From the NCBI RefSeq assembly GCF_000423545.1, contig NZ_AUIE01000006.1, forward strand, positions 186,001 through 250,000: a stretch of 64,000 nt of DNA. The letters are read 5' to 3'. The first letter of the stretch is position 1. Every line of letters begins with the position of its first letter. The position numbers and the translations under genes were made by a program. Of the stretch, positions 8,376 through 16,733 are shown one piece after another. Source of the DNA: Metapseudomonas resinovorans DSM 21078 (lineage in GTDB: Bacteria; Pseudomonadota; Gammaproteobacteria; Pseudomonadales; Pseudomonadaceae). A model generated the notes under the pieces. That model was not told the DNA's origin and did not search any database. It saw only the letters and a program-made list of their open reading frames with translations.

Positions 8376-10643
8376 ATGCAACCGCGTTTCAAACTCAGCC
8401 ACCTGACCCTGGCCCTGCTGGCGATGTCCGCGCCTGGCCTCGGCTTCTCCGCCACCCTGGAACTCGAGGGTGACGAAGTGCCGGTGGAGTCCACTGACCT
8501 GCCGGTTCCCGGTACCCGCCAGGCCATGGAGCTGGAAGAAACCCGCGTGCTGGGCACTGCCGAAGAGGAGCTGAAGCAGGCGCCGGGTGTGTCCATCATC
8601 ACCGCCGAGGACATCCAGAAGCGTCCGCCGGTGAACGACCTGTCCGAGATCATCCGCCGCGAGCCGGGCGTCAACCTCACGGGAAACAGCACCAGCGGCA
8701 GCCGTGGTAACAATCGTCAGATCGACCTGCGCGGCATGGGGCCGGAGAACACCCTGATCCTCATCGACGGTAAACCCTCCACCTCGCGCAACGCCGTGCG
8801 CTATGGCTGGAACGGTGACCGCGACACGCGCGGCGAAACCAACTGGGTACCGGCCGAGCAGGTCGAACGCATCGAGATTCTCCGTGGCCCGGCGGCGGCC
8901 CGTTATGGCTCGGGTGCCATGGGGGGCGTGATCAACATCATCACCAAACGTCCGACGGACAAGCTGAGCGGCTCGGTCACCGCCTTCACCTCGCTGCCTG
9001 AAGACGACGCCGAAGGCATGAGCAAGCGCACCAACTTCAGCCTCAGCGGCCCGCTCGCCGATGCCCTGTCTTTCCGAGTCTACGGCGGCGTGAGCAAGAC
9101 CGACGCCGACGATGCCGACATCAACGCCGCTCACCAGGCAAGCGATGATTCGGTAGTCGCCGGTCGTGAAGGTGTTCGAAACAAGGACGTCAACGGCCTG
9201 CTCAGTTGGCAGCTGACGCCGGAACAGACCCTTGACCTGGAAGCCAGCTACAGCCGCCAGGGCAACATCTATACCGGCGACACCATGAACAACAACGCAG
9301 GCGGCAACCCGGACTTCATCAGCAGCCTGATCGGCAAGGAAACCAACGTCCTGCAGCGCACCAGCTATGCGCTGACCCATTCCGGCGACTTCGATTGGGG
9401 CTCTTCGACGGCGTCCCTCGGCTATGACTACACCCGCAACTGGCGCCTCAACGAGGGCCTGGCCGGCGGACCTGAGGGCGCGCCCAGCGAAGGCTCCGGC
9501 GATTTCACCTCGCGCCTGCGCAACACCCGCGCCAACGCCGAAGTGAACCTGCCACTGAGCTTCGGTCTGGAGCAGGTGCTGACACTGGGCACCGAGTACC
9601 TCTACGAGACCCTCAATGACCCGGGCTCCATGCGCGCGCAGAGCTTCGATCCCGGCACCGGCGGCGTGCCGAACCTGGCAGGCTTCGACCGCAACAGCAC
9701 CAAGACCTCGGCCTACAGCTACGCCTTCTATGCCGAGGACAATATCGAGCTGGGGGCGGACACCATCGTCACGCCGGGCCTGCGCTACGACAATCACCAG
9801 GACTTCGGCCCCAACTGGAGCCCCAGCCTGAACGCGTCGCACCAACTGACCGACGAACTGACCCTGAAAGGCGGCATCGCCCGCGCCTACAAGACGCCGA
9901 ACCTCTACCAGTCCAATCCCAACTATCTGCTCTACAGCCGTGGCAACGGCTGCAACGCCAACGAAACCAACAGCGGCGGCTGCTACCTGGTTGGCAACCC
10001 GGACCTGGAACCGGAAATCAGCGTGAACAAGGAAATCGGCCTGGCGCTGGACAAAGGGACCTGGCGGACCAGCGCGACCTACTTCCGCAACGATTACAAG
10101 AACAAGATCGTCGGCAGCAACGATTTCGCCTTCCGCCTGGCCAACGGTCGTCGTGTGCAGCAGTGGGAGAACGCTGGCAAGGCGGTGGTCGAGGGGGTCG
10201 AGGGCAACCTCTTCGTCGCCCTGGCACCGAATCTCGACTGGAACACCAACGTCACCTACATGATCGAGTCAGAGAACCGCGACACCGGCGAGCCGCTGAG
10301 CATCATCCCCGAATACACCATCAACACGTCGCTGGACTGGCGCGCGACCGAGCAGCTCTCCTTCCAGGTCAATGCCACCCATTACGGCAAGCAGGAAGCA
10401 CCATCGCTCAACCCGCGCACCGACCAGGCCTACGACAGCAGCGCGCAGCAAGATGTCGACCCGTACTCCCTGGTGGGCATCAGCACTGGCTACGAGTTCA
10501 ACAAGAACTTCAGCGTGCGCCTGGGGGTGAACAACCTGTTCGACAAGCGCATTTATCGTGAGGGCAACGCCGGCGACGCGGGCGCCAACACTTACAACGA
10601 GCCGGGGCGCGCTTACTTCGCCTCCTTCACTACCGCCTTCTGA
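8376..10643 (+). CDS. pirA: PirA TonB-dependent ferric-catecholate (enterobactin-type) receptor
   Basis: Outer-membrane channel that imports ferric catecholate siderophores using TonB energy. In P. aeruginosa it also admits siderophore-linked beta-lactams such as cefiderocol. The 755-residue protein starts after AAGGAGATGGAGC. A signal peptide (about 1-25, ending GLGFSA) is followed by a plug domain with ILIDGKPS, VERIEILRGPAAARYGSGA and GGVINIITKRP. A beta-barrel follows, ending in the outer-membrane signature FASFTTAF. Unlike PAO1, where cysM follows, this gene leads into a set of iron-linked membrane genes. Confidence 0.93.
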   Translation: MQPRFKLSHLTLALLAMSAPGLGFSATLELEGDEVPVESTDLPVPGTRQAMELEETRVLGTAEEELKQAPGVSIITAEDIQKRPPVNDLSEIIRREPGVNLTGNSTSGSRGNNRQIDLRGMGPENTLILIDGKPSTSRNAVRYGWNGDRDTRGETNWVPAEQVERIEILRGPAAARYGSGAMGGVINIITKRPTDKLSGSVTAFTSLPEDDAEGMSKRTNFSLSGPLADALSFRVYGGVSKTDADDADINAAHQASDDSVVAGREGVRNKDVNGLLSWQLTPEQTLDLEASYSRQGNIYTGDTMNNNAGGNPDFISSLIGKETNVLQRTSYALTHSGDFDWGSSTASLGYDYTRNWRLNEGLAGGPEGAPSEGSGDFTSRLRNTRANAEVNLPLSFGLEQVLTLGTEYLYETLNDPGSMRAQSFDPGTGGVPNLAGFDRNSTKTSAYSYAFYAEDNIELGADTIVTPGLRYDNHQDFGPNWSPSLNASHQLTDELTLKGGIARAYKTPNLYQSNPNYLLYSRGNGCNANETNSGGCYLVGNPDLEPEISVNKEIGLALDKGTWRTSATYFRNDYKNKIVGSNDFAFRLANGRRVQQWENAGKAVVEGVEGNLFVALAPNLDWNTNVTYMIESENRDTGEPLSIIPEYTINTSLDWRATEQLSFQVNATHYGKQEAPSLNPRTDQAYDSSAQQDVDPYSLVGISTGYEFNKNFSVRLGVNNLFDKRIYREGNAGDAGANTYNEPGRAYFASFTTAF

Positions 10644-10657
10644 GGGTTGGCAAGTCG

Positions 10658-10963
10658 ATGATCGCCAGGTGGTTCGCCTGGGTTGCGCCAGCCTGGCTGG
10701 CGGTGCTGTCACGCAGCACCGCCGCCTTGCTTGGTGGCTACCTGTTCAGTTACGCCTTCACCGCCGCCCTGGCCCGGCTGTCGCCCCTGGACGGGGCGGA
10801 CGCGGTGATAGTCGCCACGCTGCCGTCCTTTGCCGTCTTCACCTTCGCCATCCTCTGGGCCTTCTCCGCGCGCAGTGCGTGGAAGGCCTGGTTGCTCGCC
10901 GCCTGGGCGTTGCCGCTGGCGGCAGTGGGCTTCTGGCCGCAACTGTTGGAGTGGGTGGCATGA
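10658..10963 (+). CDS. DUF3649 small inner-membrane protein, iron-uptake associated
   Basis: A 101-residue protein that is mostly membrane. Three hydrophobic segments sit near residues 10-38, 48-68 and 76-98. The pattern (MIARWFAWVAPAWLAVLSRS, then LLGGYLFSYAF) is that of DUF3649, a family usually found beside siderophore receptors and PepSY proteins. It has no catalytic motif. It starts 14 bases after pirA and overlaps the esterase start by 4 bases (ATGA). A role as a partner of the PepSY protein is inferred from context only. Confidence 0.8.
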   Translation: MIARWFAWVAPAWLAVLSRSTAALLGGYLFSYAFTAALARLSPLDGADAVIVATLPSFAVFTFAILWAFSARSAWKAWLLAAWALPLAAVGFWPQLLEWVA

Positions 10964-11907
10964 GGCAGCTGCTGCTCGTCCTGCTGTGCTGCTGGCCCTG
11001 GCTTTCGGAAGTCCAGGCCAGGCCCGACCTGGACAAGGCTGTTGCGCCCGGTGTCGCTGAGCAGGGCTCTGCGTATTACCGGTTCCAGTCGCTGGTGGTG
11101 ACGTCCGCCGACGGCTTGCGCGGTTACCAGGTGCGAATAGGCATTCCTCGGCGATTGCCGTCGGCGGCCGGCTATCCGGTGATCTACCTGCTCGATGGCA
11201 ACGCCGCAATCGAGGCACTACGCGAGGAGTGGCTGGCCGAACTGGACCGCGCCGATCCGCCCGTGCTGGTTGCCATTGGTCATGCTGGGAACCGTCGCTT
11301 CGACGTGGCGATGCGGACCTACGACTACACGCCACCGATGGGCGTCGAGCCGATCTGGGATGACCTCGAACAGACCCGCCGCGCCGGCGGGGCAGAGCAG
11401 TTCCTCGGGCTGATCGAGACCAGGCTCAAGCCGCAGGTGGCGGAACTGGCGCCCATCGATCCCGGACGTCAGGCCCTTTGGGGGCACTCCTACGGCGGAT
11501 TGTTCGTGCTCTACAGCCTGTTCAGCCGGCCCGATGCCTTTCAATCCTACGCAGCGGCGAGTCCATCGCTGTGGTGGCGGGACGGTTACCTGCTGCAACT
11601 GGAGAAACGCTTCGGTGGCCTCGCCGCCGGCCAGCGCGCGCGCTTGCTGATGACCAAGGGTGATGCGGAACAGTCGTCGCGGGTACCGGCCAATGCTGCG
11701 GAGCGGGAGCGGCGGCTCCAGCGTGAATCCGTTCCCCCCGAAGCGGCGCGCGAGCTGGCGCGACGCCTCGGCCAATGGCCCGGCCTTGTCACTCGCTATA
11801 TCGAATTTCCGGGGCTTGGGCATGGCCCGGCCCTGGCCGCCTCATTGCTGCCCGCGTTGCGAATGGCCGCTGGGGTTTCCCTTGAGCACCTGGAGGTTCA
11901 GCCGTGA
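10960..11907 (+). CDS. Periplasmic siderophore esterase (esterase D family, PfeE/IroE-like)
   Basis: A 315-residue alpha/beta hydrolase with an N-terminal signal peptide (cleavage near VQARP, residue 20). The nucleophile S177 is in WGHSYGG, and H288 in GLGHGP is the likely catalytic histidine. The closest functional models are P. aeruginosa PfeE and E. coli IroE/Fes, which cleave the trilactone of enterobactin to release iron. A start at 10960 gives the signal peptide and the 4-base overlap; the frame is open upstream inside pirA. It overlaps the PepSY gene by 4 bases (GTGA). Function as a siderophore esterase is strongly suggested, not proven. Confidence 0.85.
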   Translation: MRQLLLVLLCCWPWLSEVQARPDLDKAVAPGVAEQGSAYYRFQSLVVTSADGLRGYQVRIGIPRRLPSAAGYPVIYLLDGNAAIEALREEWLAELDRADPPVLVAIGHAGNRRFDVAMRTYDYTPPMGVEPIWDDLEQTRRAGGAEQFLGLIETRLKPQVAELAPIDPGRQALWGHSYGGLFVLYSLFSRPDAFQSYAAASPSLWWRDGYLLQLEKRFGGLAAGQRARLLMTKGDAEQSSRVPANAAERERRLQRESVPPEAARELARRLGQWPGLVTRYIEFPGLGHGPALAASLLPALRMAAGVSLEHLEVQP

Positions 11908-13436
11908 AGAACACCTTCACCCAATCCATGGCCTGGCTGCACACCTGGGGTGGCCTGCTGTTCGGCTGGTTGCTGTTCGCCATTTTCCTTACCGGCACCC
12001 TCGCAGTGTTCGATCAGGAGATCGACAACTGGATGCGTCCGGAAGTACCGGTGCGAGCGGTCTCCCAGGTTGAGTCGGCCGAGCGCGCGTTGACCTGGCT
12101 CGGCGAGCACAAGGCAGACGAGAGGATCTGGAGCATCAGTCTGCCCAGCGAACGGGCGCCGGACCTGGTGGTTTCCACCGGTGGCCGGCGCCACGGCGGC
12201 GGCCAACACCTTGATCCAGCCACGGGCGAGCCTCTCGCTGTGCGTGAAACCGCTGGCGGTCTGTTCTTCTTCCGCTTCCACTTCACCCTCGACCTGCCGC
12301 GAAGCATTGGCATCTGGGTGGTCGGGCTGGCGGCTATGGCGATGCTCGCGGCTCTGGTTTCCGGCATCGTGATCCACAAGAAGATCTTCAAGGAGTTCTT
12401 CATTTTCAGGCCCGGCAAGGGCCAGCGTTCCTGGCTCGATGGCCACAACGCCAGCGCAGTGCTGTTGCTGCCGTTCCACCTGATGATCAGCTACACCGGC
12501 TTGGTCATCTTCTTTCTCATCTATATGCCCGCGGCGGTGGACGCCCTGTTCGAGGGTGACTTCCGTGCCTACGCCGAGGCCCAGCACGGCCATCATCACG
12601 CGCCGAGCCCGCGTGGGCCGGTAGCGGCCGCGCCGCTGACCGACCTGGGGGCGGTGCTGGCCGAGGCGGAGCGGAGGATGGGACCCGTGGGCGGTGTGGT
12701 GATCCAGAACCCTGGACGTGCCGATGCGCGTATCGAGGTTCGGCGTGTGCTGGGCAACCGCATCGCACTGACCAAAGGGCAGAACATGGTCTTCGACGGG
12801 GTGACCGGTGAGTTGCTGGAAGGGCCGCCAGAGATGCGGGCGGCCCAGCTCACCCAGCGGGTGATGGCCGGCCTGCATTTCGCTCAGTTCGGCGGTTATC
12901 CCATGCGCTGGCTCTACTTCTTCTGTGGCCTGGTGAGCAGCGCGATGATCGCAACCGGTCTGGTCCTCTTCACCGTCAAGCGCCGCCGTCGGCCCGATGC
13001 AGAGGGCGCCGTAGCCGCCGCTCTCTACCGGGCTGCCGAGCGGCTGAATGTGGCGGTGGTGGCTGGCCTGACCCTGGCCTGCGTGGGCCTGCTCTGGGCC
13101 AACCGTCTGTTACCGGTGGAGTTGACGCAGCGGGGTACCTGGGAAGTGCGGGTGTTCTTCGCCCTCTGGGTCCTTAGTCTGGGGCATGCCTGGCTGCGCC
13201 CGTACCTTGCTGCCTGGCGCGAACAATTGGGGCTGGCGGCGTTGCTTTGCCTGGCCTTGCCGCTGGCCAGCTTCCTGGGCCTGGAGGCGCCCTGGACCGA
13301 GCGAAGCCGGCTGTTGCTGGAACTCACTGCCATGGCGTGTGGCTTGCTGCTGGCCTGGACGGCGCATAGGGTTCGGCCCGCTGCCGATCGATCGACTGCG
13401 CGTCGCCCATCCCGCACGCTGGCGGAGGTGAACTGA
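11904..13436 (+). CDS. PepSY-associated membrane protein, probable ferrisiderophore reductase
   Basis: A 510-residue inner-membrane protein starting at GTG. The first helix (H13 in AWLHTWGGLLFGWLLF) opens the PepSY-TM family pattern. Further membrane segments lie near 140-165, 180-205, 330-355, 365-390, 405-425, 430-450 and 465-480. Relatives such as FoxB in P. aeruginosa are heme-containing and reduce ferric siderophores. Several membrane-adjacent histidines (H13, the IVIHKK His, the LLPFHLM His, the GLHFAQFGGYP His) could serve as ligands. A histidine cluster (228-232, HGHHH) lies in the large periplasmic loop. Translationally coupled to the esterase gene. Confidence 0.85.
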   Translation: MKNTFTQSMAWLHTWGGLLFGWLLFAIFLTGTLAVFDQEIDNWMRPEVPVRAVSQVESAERALTWLGEHKADERIWSISLPSERAPDLVVSTGGRRHGGGQHLDPATGEPLAVRETAGGLFFFRFHFTLDLPRSIGIWVVGLAAMAMLAALVSGIVIHKKIFKEFFIFRPGKGQRSWLDGHNASAVLLLPFHLMISYTGLVIFFLIYMPAAVDALFEGDFRAYAEAQHGHHHAPSPRGPVAAAPLTDLGAVLAEAERRMGPVGGVVIQNPGRADARIEVRRVLGNRIALTKGQNMVFDGVTGELLEGPPEMRAAQLTQRVMAGLHFAQFGGYPMRWLYFFCGLVSSAMIATGLVLFTVKRRRRPDAEGAVAAALYRAAERLNVAVVAGLTLACVGLLWANRLLPVELTQRGTWEVRVFFALWVLSLGHAWLRPYLAAWREQLGLAALLCLALPLASFLGLEAPWTERSRLLLELTAMACGLLLAWTAHRVRPAADRSTARRPSRTLAEVN

Positions 13437-13437
13437 A

Positions 13438-13776
13438 ATGATTGCAGGATTTCTGTCAGGCCTGTGGCTCGCCTATGGCGGGATGCTGGCGCTGTGCATA
13501 GGACTGGAGCGTCATTTCAAACAGGTCTGGCAGTGCTTGCCAACGCCTCTGCTGCGCCGGGGTCTGCGAGCGGGCGGTTGGTTTGGCCTGGGTCTGAGTC
13601 TGGTTGCCAGCGTTGGTGCCTGGGGCTGGGCCATGGGGCCGGTGGGCTGGTTCGGCCTGATTTCCCTGGCGGGTTTTGCGCTGGTCCTGTTGCTGCCCTA
13701 CCGGCCGCGCCTTGCGGTTTGGCTGCCCCTGGGCGTGGCGCCGATAGTGGCGTTGGTCTGGCTGATGGGGCTGTGA
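13438..13776 (+). CDS. DUF3325 small inner-membrane protein
   Basis: A 112-residue protein, nearly all hydrophobic, with segments near residues 3-22, 45-66, 68-88 and 90-110. The pattern GGMLALCIGLERHFKQVW at the N-terminus and paired helices fit DUF3325, which often accompanies DUF3649 and PepSY proteins in iron clusters. Its ATG lies one base after the TGA of the PepSY gene, so it is the last gene of the pirA-led run. No enzymatic signature is seen. A structural or accessory role in the same complex is inferred. Confidence 0.8.
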   Translation: MIAGFLSGLWLAYGGMLALCIGLERHFKQVWQCLPTPLLRRGLRAGGWFGLGLSLVASVGAWGWAMGPVGWFGLISLAGFALVLLLPYRPRLAVWLPLGVAPIVALVWLMGL

Positions 13777-13863
13777 AGCCCTGGAGAACACAGGGCATCG
13801 CGCGCTGTACGTGGACTAATCTGCCCGGCCAACGCCTGCCGGAAACCGCGCGGTAAGGCGGGG

Positions 13864-14655
13864 TCAGGCGCATGTATAGGCCGCCAGTGCCTGGCGATCG
13901 CTTTCGTCGCCAAGCTCGGCGGCGCGCTGGTGGTAAGCAAGGGCGAGCGCACGCAGTTCTGCCTGCGGCGCTCGGGCGAGGCTGGCGCGACTGACCCGGA
14001 GGAAGTTCAGGTTACCGCCCGCCAGGGCCTTGTGCAGCCAGTGCAAGGCTTCGTCCAGTTGACCGTCATCCGCCAGTACGGCGGCGTGACTGAACTGACC
14101 GCGGAAGTCACCGCCTTCGGCTGAGCGGCGATACCAGTCCCGGGCTCGCTCCATCGACGGCTCGACGCTGATGCCTTCTTCGTAATAACGGCCTGTCAGG
14201 TTCATCGACTTGGCATGACCCATCTCGGCAGCCCGCAGGTAGAGGGCGAATGCCTGGCTCTGGTTCTTTTCCACCCCGCGTCCGGATGCCAGCAGGCCCG
14301 CATAGTTGTACATCGCCCAATCCAGCCCGGACTCCAGGGCACGGCAGTACTCACGAGCAGCTCCGGACAGGTCGACTGCGCCGCCCCAGCCCTGCTCCAG
14401 GCAGCGGCCCAGCATGTTGCGGGCCATGGCGTCGCCGCCCTCGGCAGCAATACCGAACCAGGTTCGCGCCAGCGTGGCGTCCTGTTCGATGCCTTGGCCG
14501 TCGAGGAGAATCTGGCCCAGTAGCGTCTGCGCCTCGGTCACACCCTCGCGCGCTGCAGCCAGAATGGTTCGTGCGGCTTGGCGCGGATCGGCAGCGAGGC
14601 GTTCGGGCAGTTCATCGACACCCAGGGTTTCGGTGCGACTCAGGGTGAAGTTCAT
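13864..14655 (-). CDS. Sel1-repeat protein
   Basis: A 263-residue protein made mostly of Sel1-type helical repeats of about 36 residues: AQTLLGQILLDGQGIEQDA, ARNMLGRCLEQGWGGAV, AMYNYAGLLASGRGVEKN, SMNLTGRYYEEGISVEPS and a degenerate fifth. Sel1 repeats bind proteins. No signal peptide is obvious. Its ATG follows the piuC stop directly, so it is coupled to piuC. The same piuC-Sel1 order is found at PA4515-PA4516 in P. aeruginosa, next to the PiuA receptor. Function is unknown. Confidence 0.88.
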   Translation of the reverse strand: MNFTLSRTETLGVDELPERLAADPRQAARTILAAAREGVTEAQTLLGQILLDGQGIEQDATLARTWFGIAAEGGDAMARNMLGRCLEQGWGGAVDLSGAAREYCRALESGLDWAMYNYAGLLASGRGVEKNQSQAFALYLRAAEMGHAKSMNLTGRYYEEGISVEPSMERARDWYRRSAEGGDFRGQFSHAAVLADDGQLDEALHWLHKALAGGNLNFLRVSRASLARAPQAELRALALAYHQRAAELGDESDRQALAAYTCA

Positions 14656-15336
14656 CTAGACCTCGGCCCAGCGGCGCAACAGGTTGTGGTAGTTGCCTGT
14701 GAGCTGGAGCAGGGCTGGGTGGTCAGGCACGTCGCGGGCGAGGCTCTGGATCGCCTGGTCCATCTCGAACAGCAGGGCACGCTGGCTGTCCTCGCGGACC
14801 ATGCTCTGCACCCAGAAGAAGGAGGCCAGTCGTTCGCCACGGGTGACCGGCTCCACTTTATGCAGACTACTGGCGGGGTAGATCACCAGGTCGCCAGCGG
14901 CCAACTTGACGCGATGAGCGCCATAGGTGTCCTGGATCACCAGGTCGCCGCCCTCGTAGGACGTCGGTTCGCTGAAGAACAACGTGGCGGACACATCGGT
15001 GCGCACCTGTTCGGGACTGCCCTTGATGGCACGTACGGCATTGTCGATGTGGTAGCCGAAGGTGCCGCCGCCGCGGTAGCGGTTGAACAGGGGCGGGTAC
15101 ACCTTGTTCGGCAGTACTGCGGACATGAATTGGGGGTTGTTCCACAGGCGCTGCAGCATGGCGGTACTGATCTCGCGCGCCAGTGCGTCGCCTTCGGGCA
15201 GTTGCTCGTTGTGCTTGGCCTTTGCCGACTGGTAGCCCGCGGTTGTCTTGCCGTCGGCCCATTCGGCCTGTTCCAGGGCCTCGCGGATACGCGCTGCTTC
15301 GTCGGTCGTGAAGATACCGGGAATGTGCAGGAGCAT
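14656..15336 (-). CDS. piuC: PiuC, Fe(II)/2-oxoglutarate-dependent PKHD-type dioxygenase
   Basis: A 226-residue dioxygenase with the full iron-binding set: H96-x-D98 in GYHIDNA and H159 in SLHKVEP. R169 in GERLASFF should hold 2-oxoglutarate. In P. aeruginosa it is made with the PiuA siderophore receptor and mutations in it alter siderophore-antibiotic uptake. The natural substrate is not known. It is cytoplasmic, with no signal peptide. Here it heads a two-gene unit with the Sel1 gene, convergent to the pirA run, rather than sitting beside a piuA gene. GAGGAGG lies upstream of the ATG but at long spacing. Confidence 0.92.
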   Translation of the reverse strand: MLLHIPGIFTTDEAARIREALEQAEWADGKTTAGYQSAKAKHNEQLPEGDALAREISTAMLQRLWNNPQFMSAVLPNKVYPPLFNRYRGGGTFGYHIDNAVRAIKGSPEQVRTDVSATLFFSEPTSYEGGDLVIQDTYGAHRVKLAAGDLVIYPASSLHKVEPVTRGERLASFFWVQSMVREDSQRALLFEMDQAIQSLARDVPDHPALLQLTGNYHNLLRRWAEV

Positions 15337-15366
15337 GGCGGATCACCGGGGAGAAATGGAGAGGAG

Positions 15367-15385
15367 GCGAATAGTATTTATTTTC
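15367..15385 (-). promoter_or_regulatory. Candidate Fur-type operator upstream of piuC
   Basis: On the minus strand GAAAATAAATACTATTCGC lies about 30 bases before the piuC ATG. AATA and TATT form mirrored ends. About 11 of 19 positions fit the Fur consensus, and 13 of 16 match the upstream pirA site. Placement and sharing between two iron genes support a common regulator. Fur is inferred rather than shown. Confidence 0.45.
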
Positions 15386-15436
15386 ATTAAGACTGTAAAA
15401 CCGCAGCTCCTCCGGTAATTTCCGAATTCAGGCCGG

Positions 15437-15602
15437 GTGCGAAGGCTATGTCTGCATGGCGTGTTGCAAGCAACTGCATTGCCCGCAGGAGCTGGCTTGC
15501 CAGCGAATGGCCCGTTTCGCTGGCAAGCCAGCTCGTACAAGGCTCTTGCCCGCCGGGAAATCTCTCGCAACAGCTAACGCAGACATGGCAGGTGCGAAAG
15601 CC
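15437..15602. repeat. REP/MITE-like intergenic element, copy 2, with long perfect palindrome
   Basis: In opposite orientation to copies 1 and 3. The outer ends are imperfect inverted repeats (GTGCGAAGGCTATGTCTGC on the left, complement of the right end GCAGACATGGCAGGTGCGAA). The core has a 19-base perfect stem, 15489-15507 with 15516-15534 (GAGCTGGCTTGCCAGCGAA), around an 8-base loop. The core resembles known Pseudomonas REP sequences. It fills the gap between divergent piuC and cysM. Confidence 0.8.
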
Positions 15603-15753
15603 AAGGGAGCGCCGGCAAGCCCGGTGTCCACAGTTGCCGACCAGGCTGCCTGTCAGTGGTGCCTTCCGGAGCAATGAAGCATTCGGCGAGGCTTCAGGGA
15701 AACGCTGGTTTCGGTACATATATATAGCTGCTCGCCATAAGCCGAAACGCTTG

Positions 15754-15765
15754 CGCCATATGGCG
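15754..15765. promoter_or_regulatory. 12-base palindrome in the cysM promoter region
   Basis: CGCCATATGGCG is a perfect palindrome about 57 bases before the cysM start. A possible -10 box, TATCAT, follows at 15782-15787, and GTTTCGG/CCGAAAC arms flank it upstream (15708-15714, 15742-15748). It could be an operator. No regulator can be named from sequence alone, and no good -35 box is visible. Confidence 0.3.
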
Positions 15766-15821
15766 TTGCGCGGTTTGCCGCTATCATATGCACCCCCTGC
15801 GTCTGGATTGCGAAGCCCGCC

Positions 15822-16733
15822 ATGACCCTGCAGTACCCCACAATCGCCGATTGCATCGGCCACACCCCGCTGGTGCGTTTGCAGCGGCTGGCCGGCGACA
15901 CCAGCAACACCCTCCTGGTCAAACTCGAAGGCAACAACCCCGCCGGCTCGGTCAAGGATCGCCCGGCCCTGTCGATGATCACCCGCGCCGAACTGCGCGG
16001 TGACATCAAGCCCGGGGACACGCTGATCGAGGCCACGTCCGGCAACACCGGCATCGCCCTGGCGATGGCTGCGGCCATCAAGGGCTACAAGATGATGCTG
16101 ATCATGCCGGACAACATGAGCGCCGAACGCAAGGCTGCCATGACCGCCTACGGTGCCGAGCTGATTCTGGTGAGTCGCGAAGAAGGCATGGAGGGCGCTC
16201 GTGACCTGGCCGAAAGCCTGCAGCGCGGTGGTCGCGGCAAGGTGCTGGACCAGTTCGCCAACGGTGACAATCCGGAAGCCCATTACGTGGGTACTGGCCC
16301 GGAAATCTGGCAGCAGACCCAGGGCACCATCACCCATTTCATCAGCTCCATGGGCACCACCGGCACCATCATGGGTGTGTCGCGCTACCTCAAGGAGCAG
16401 AACGAAAATATCCAGATCGTCGGCCTGCAACCCCAGGAAGGCTCGGCCATCCCTGGCATCCGCCGCTGGCCTCAGGAATACCTGCCGAAGATCTACCAGG
16501 CCGACCGTGTCGATCGCGTGGTCGACATGGCCCAGATCGAAGCCGAAGAAACCATGCGTCGCCTGGCCCGCGAAGAAGGCATCTTCTGCGGTGTTTCCTC
16601 CGGCGGCGCCGTGGCAGCCATGCTGCGCCTATCCCGCGAAGTAGAGAATGCTGTGATGGTGGCGATCATCTGCGACCGTGGCGATCGTTATCTCTCCACC
16701 GGCATCTACGAAGACCCCAATGTCCCGGCGTAA
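15822..16733 (+). CDS. cysM: Cysteine synthase B (O-acetylserine sulfhydrylase)
   Basis: PLP enzyme that makes cysteine from O-acetylserine and sulfide, and can use thiosulfate. 303 residues, close to the family norm. The PLP lysine is K45 in [11 protein letters not shown]. The substrate loop is SGNTG (73-77), and the phosphate-binding glycine loop is [11 protein letters not shown]. The CysM-type sequence near the C-terminus ([12 protein letters not shown]) is present. Its last 14 bases overlap the rlmD start, so the two genes are probably coupled. Confidence 0.95.
   Translation: MTLQYPTIADCIGHTPLVRLQRLAGDTSNTLLVKLEGNNPAGSVKDRPALSMITRAELRGDIKPGDTLIEATSGNTGIALAMAAAIKGYKMMLIMPDNMSAERKAAMTAYGAELILVSREEGMEGARDLAESLQRGGRGKVLDQFANGDNPEAHYVGTGPEIWQQTQGTITHFISSMGTTGTIMGVSRYLKEQNENIQIVGLQPQEGSAIPGIRRWPQEYLPKIYQADRVDRVVDMAQIEAEETMRRLAREEGIFCGVSSGGAVAAMLRLSREVENAVMVAIICDRGDRYLSTGIYEDPNVPA

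Noticed and set aside
8361-9845. A 494-codon open frame on the minus strand over pirA
   Set aside because: Antisense to the plug and barrel of PirA, with no family resemblance.
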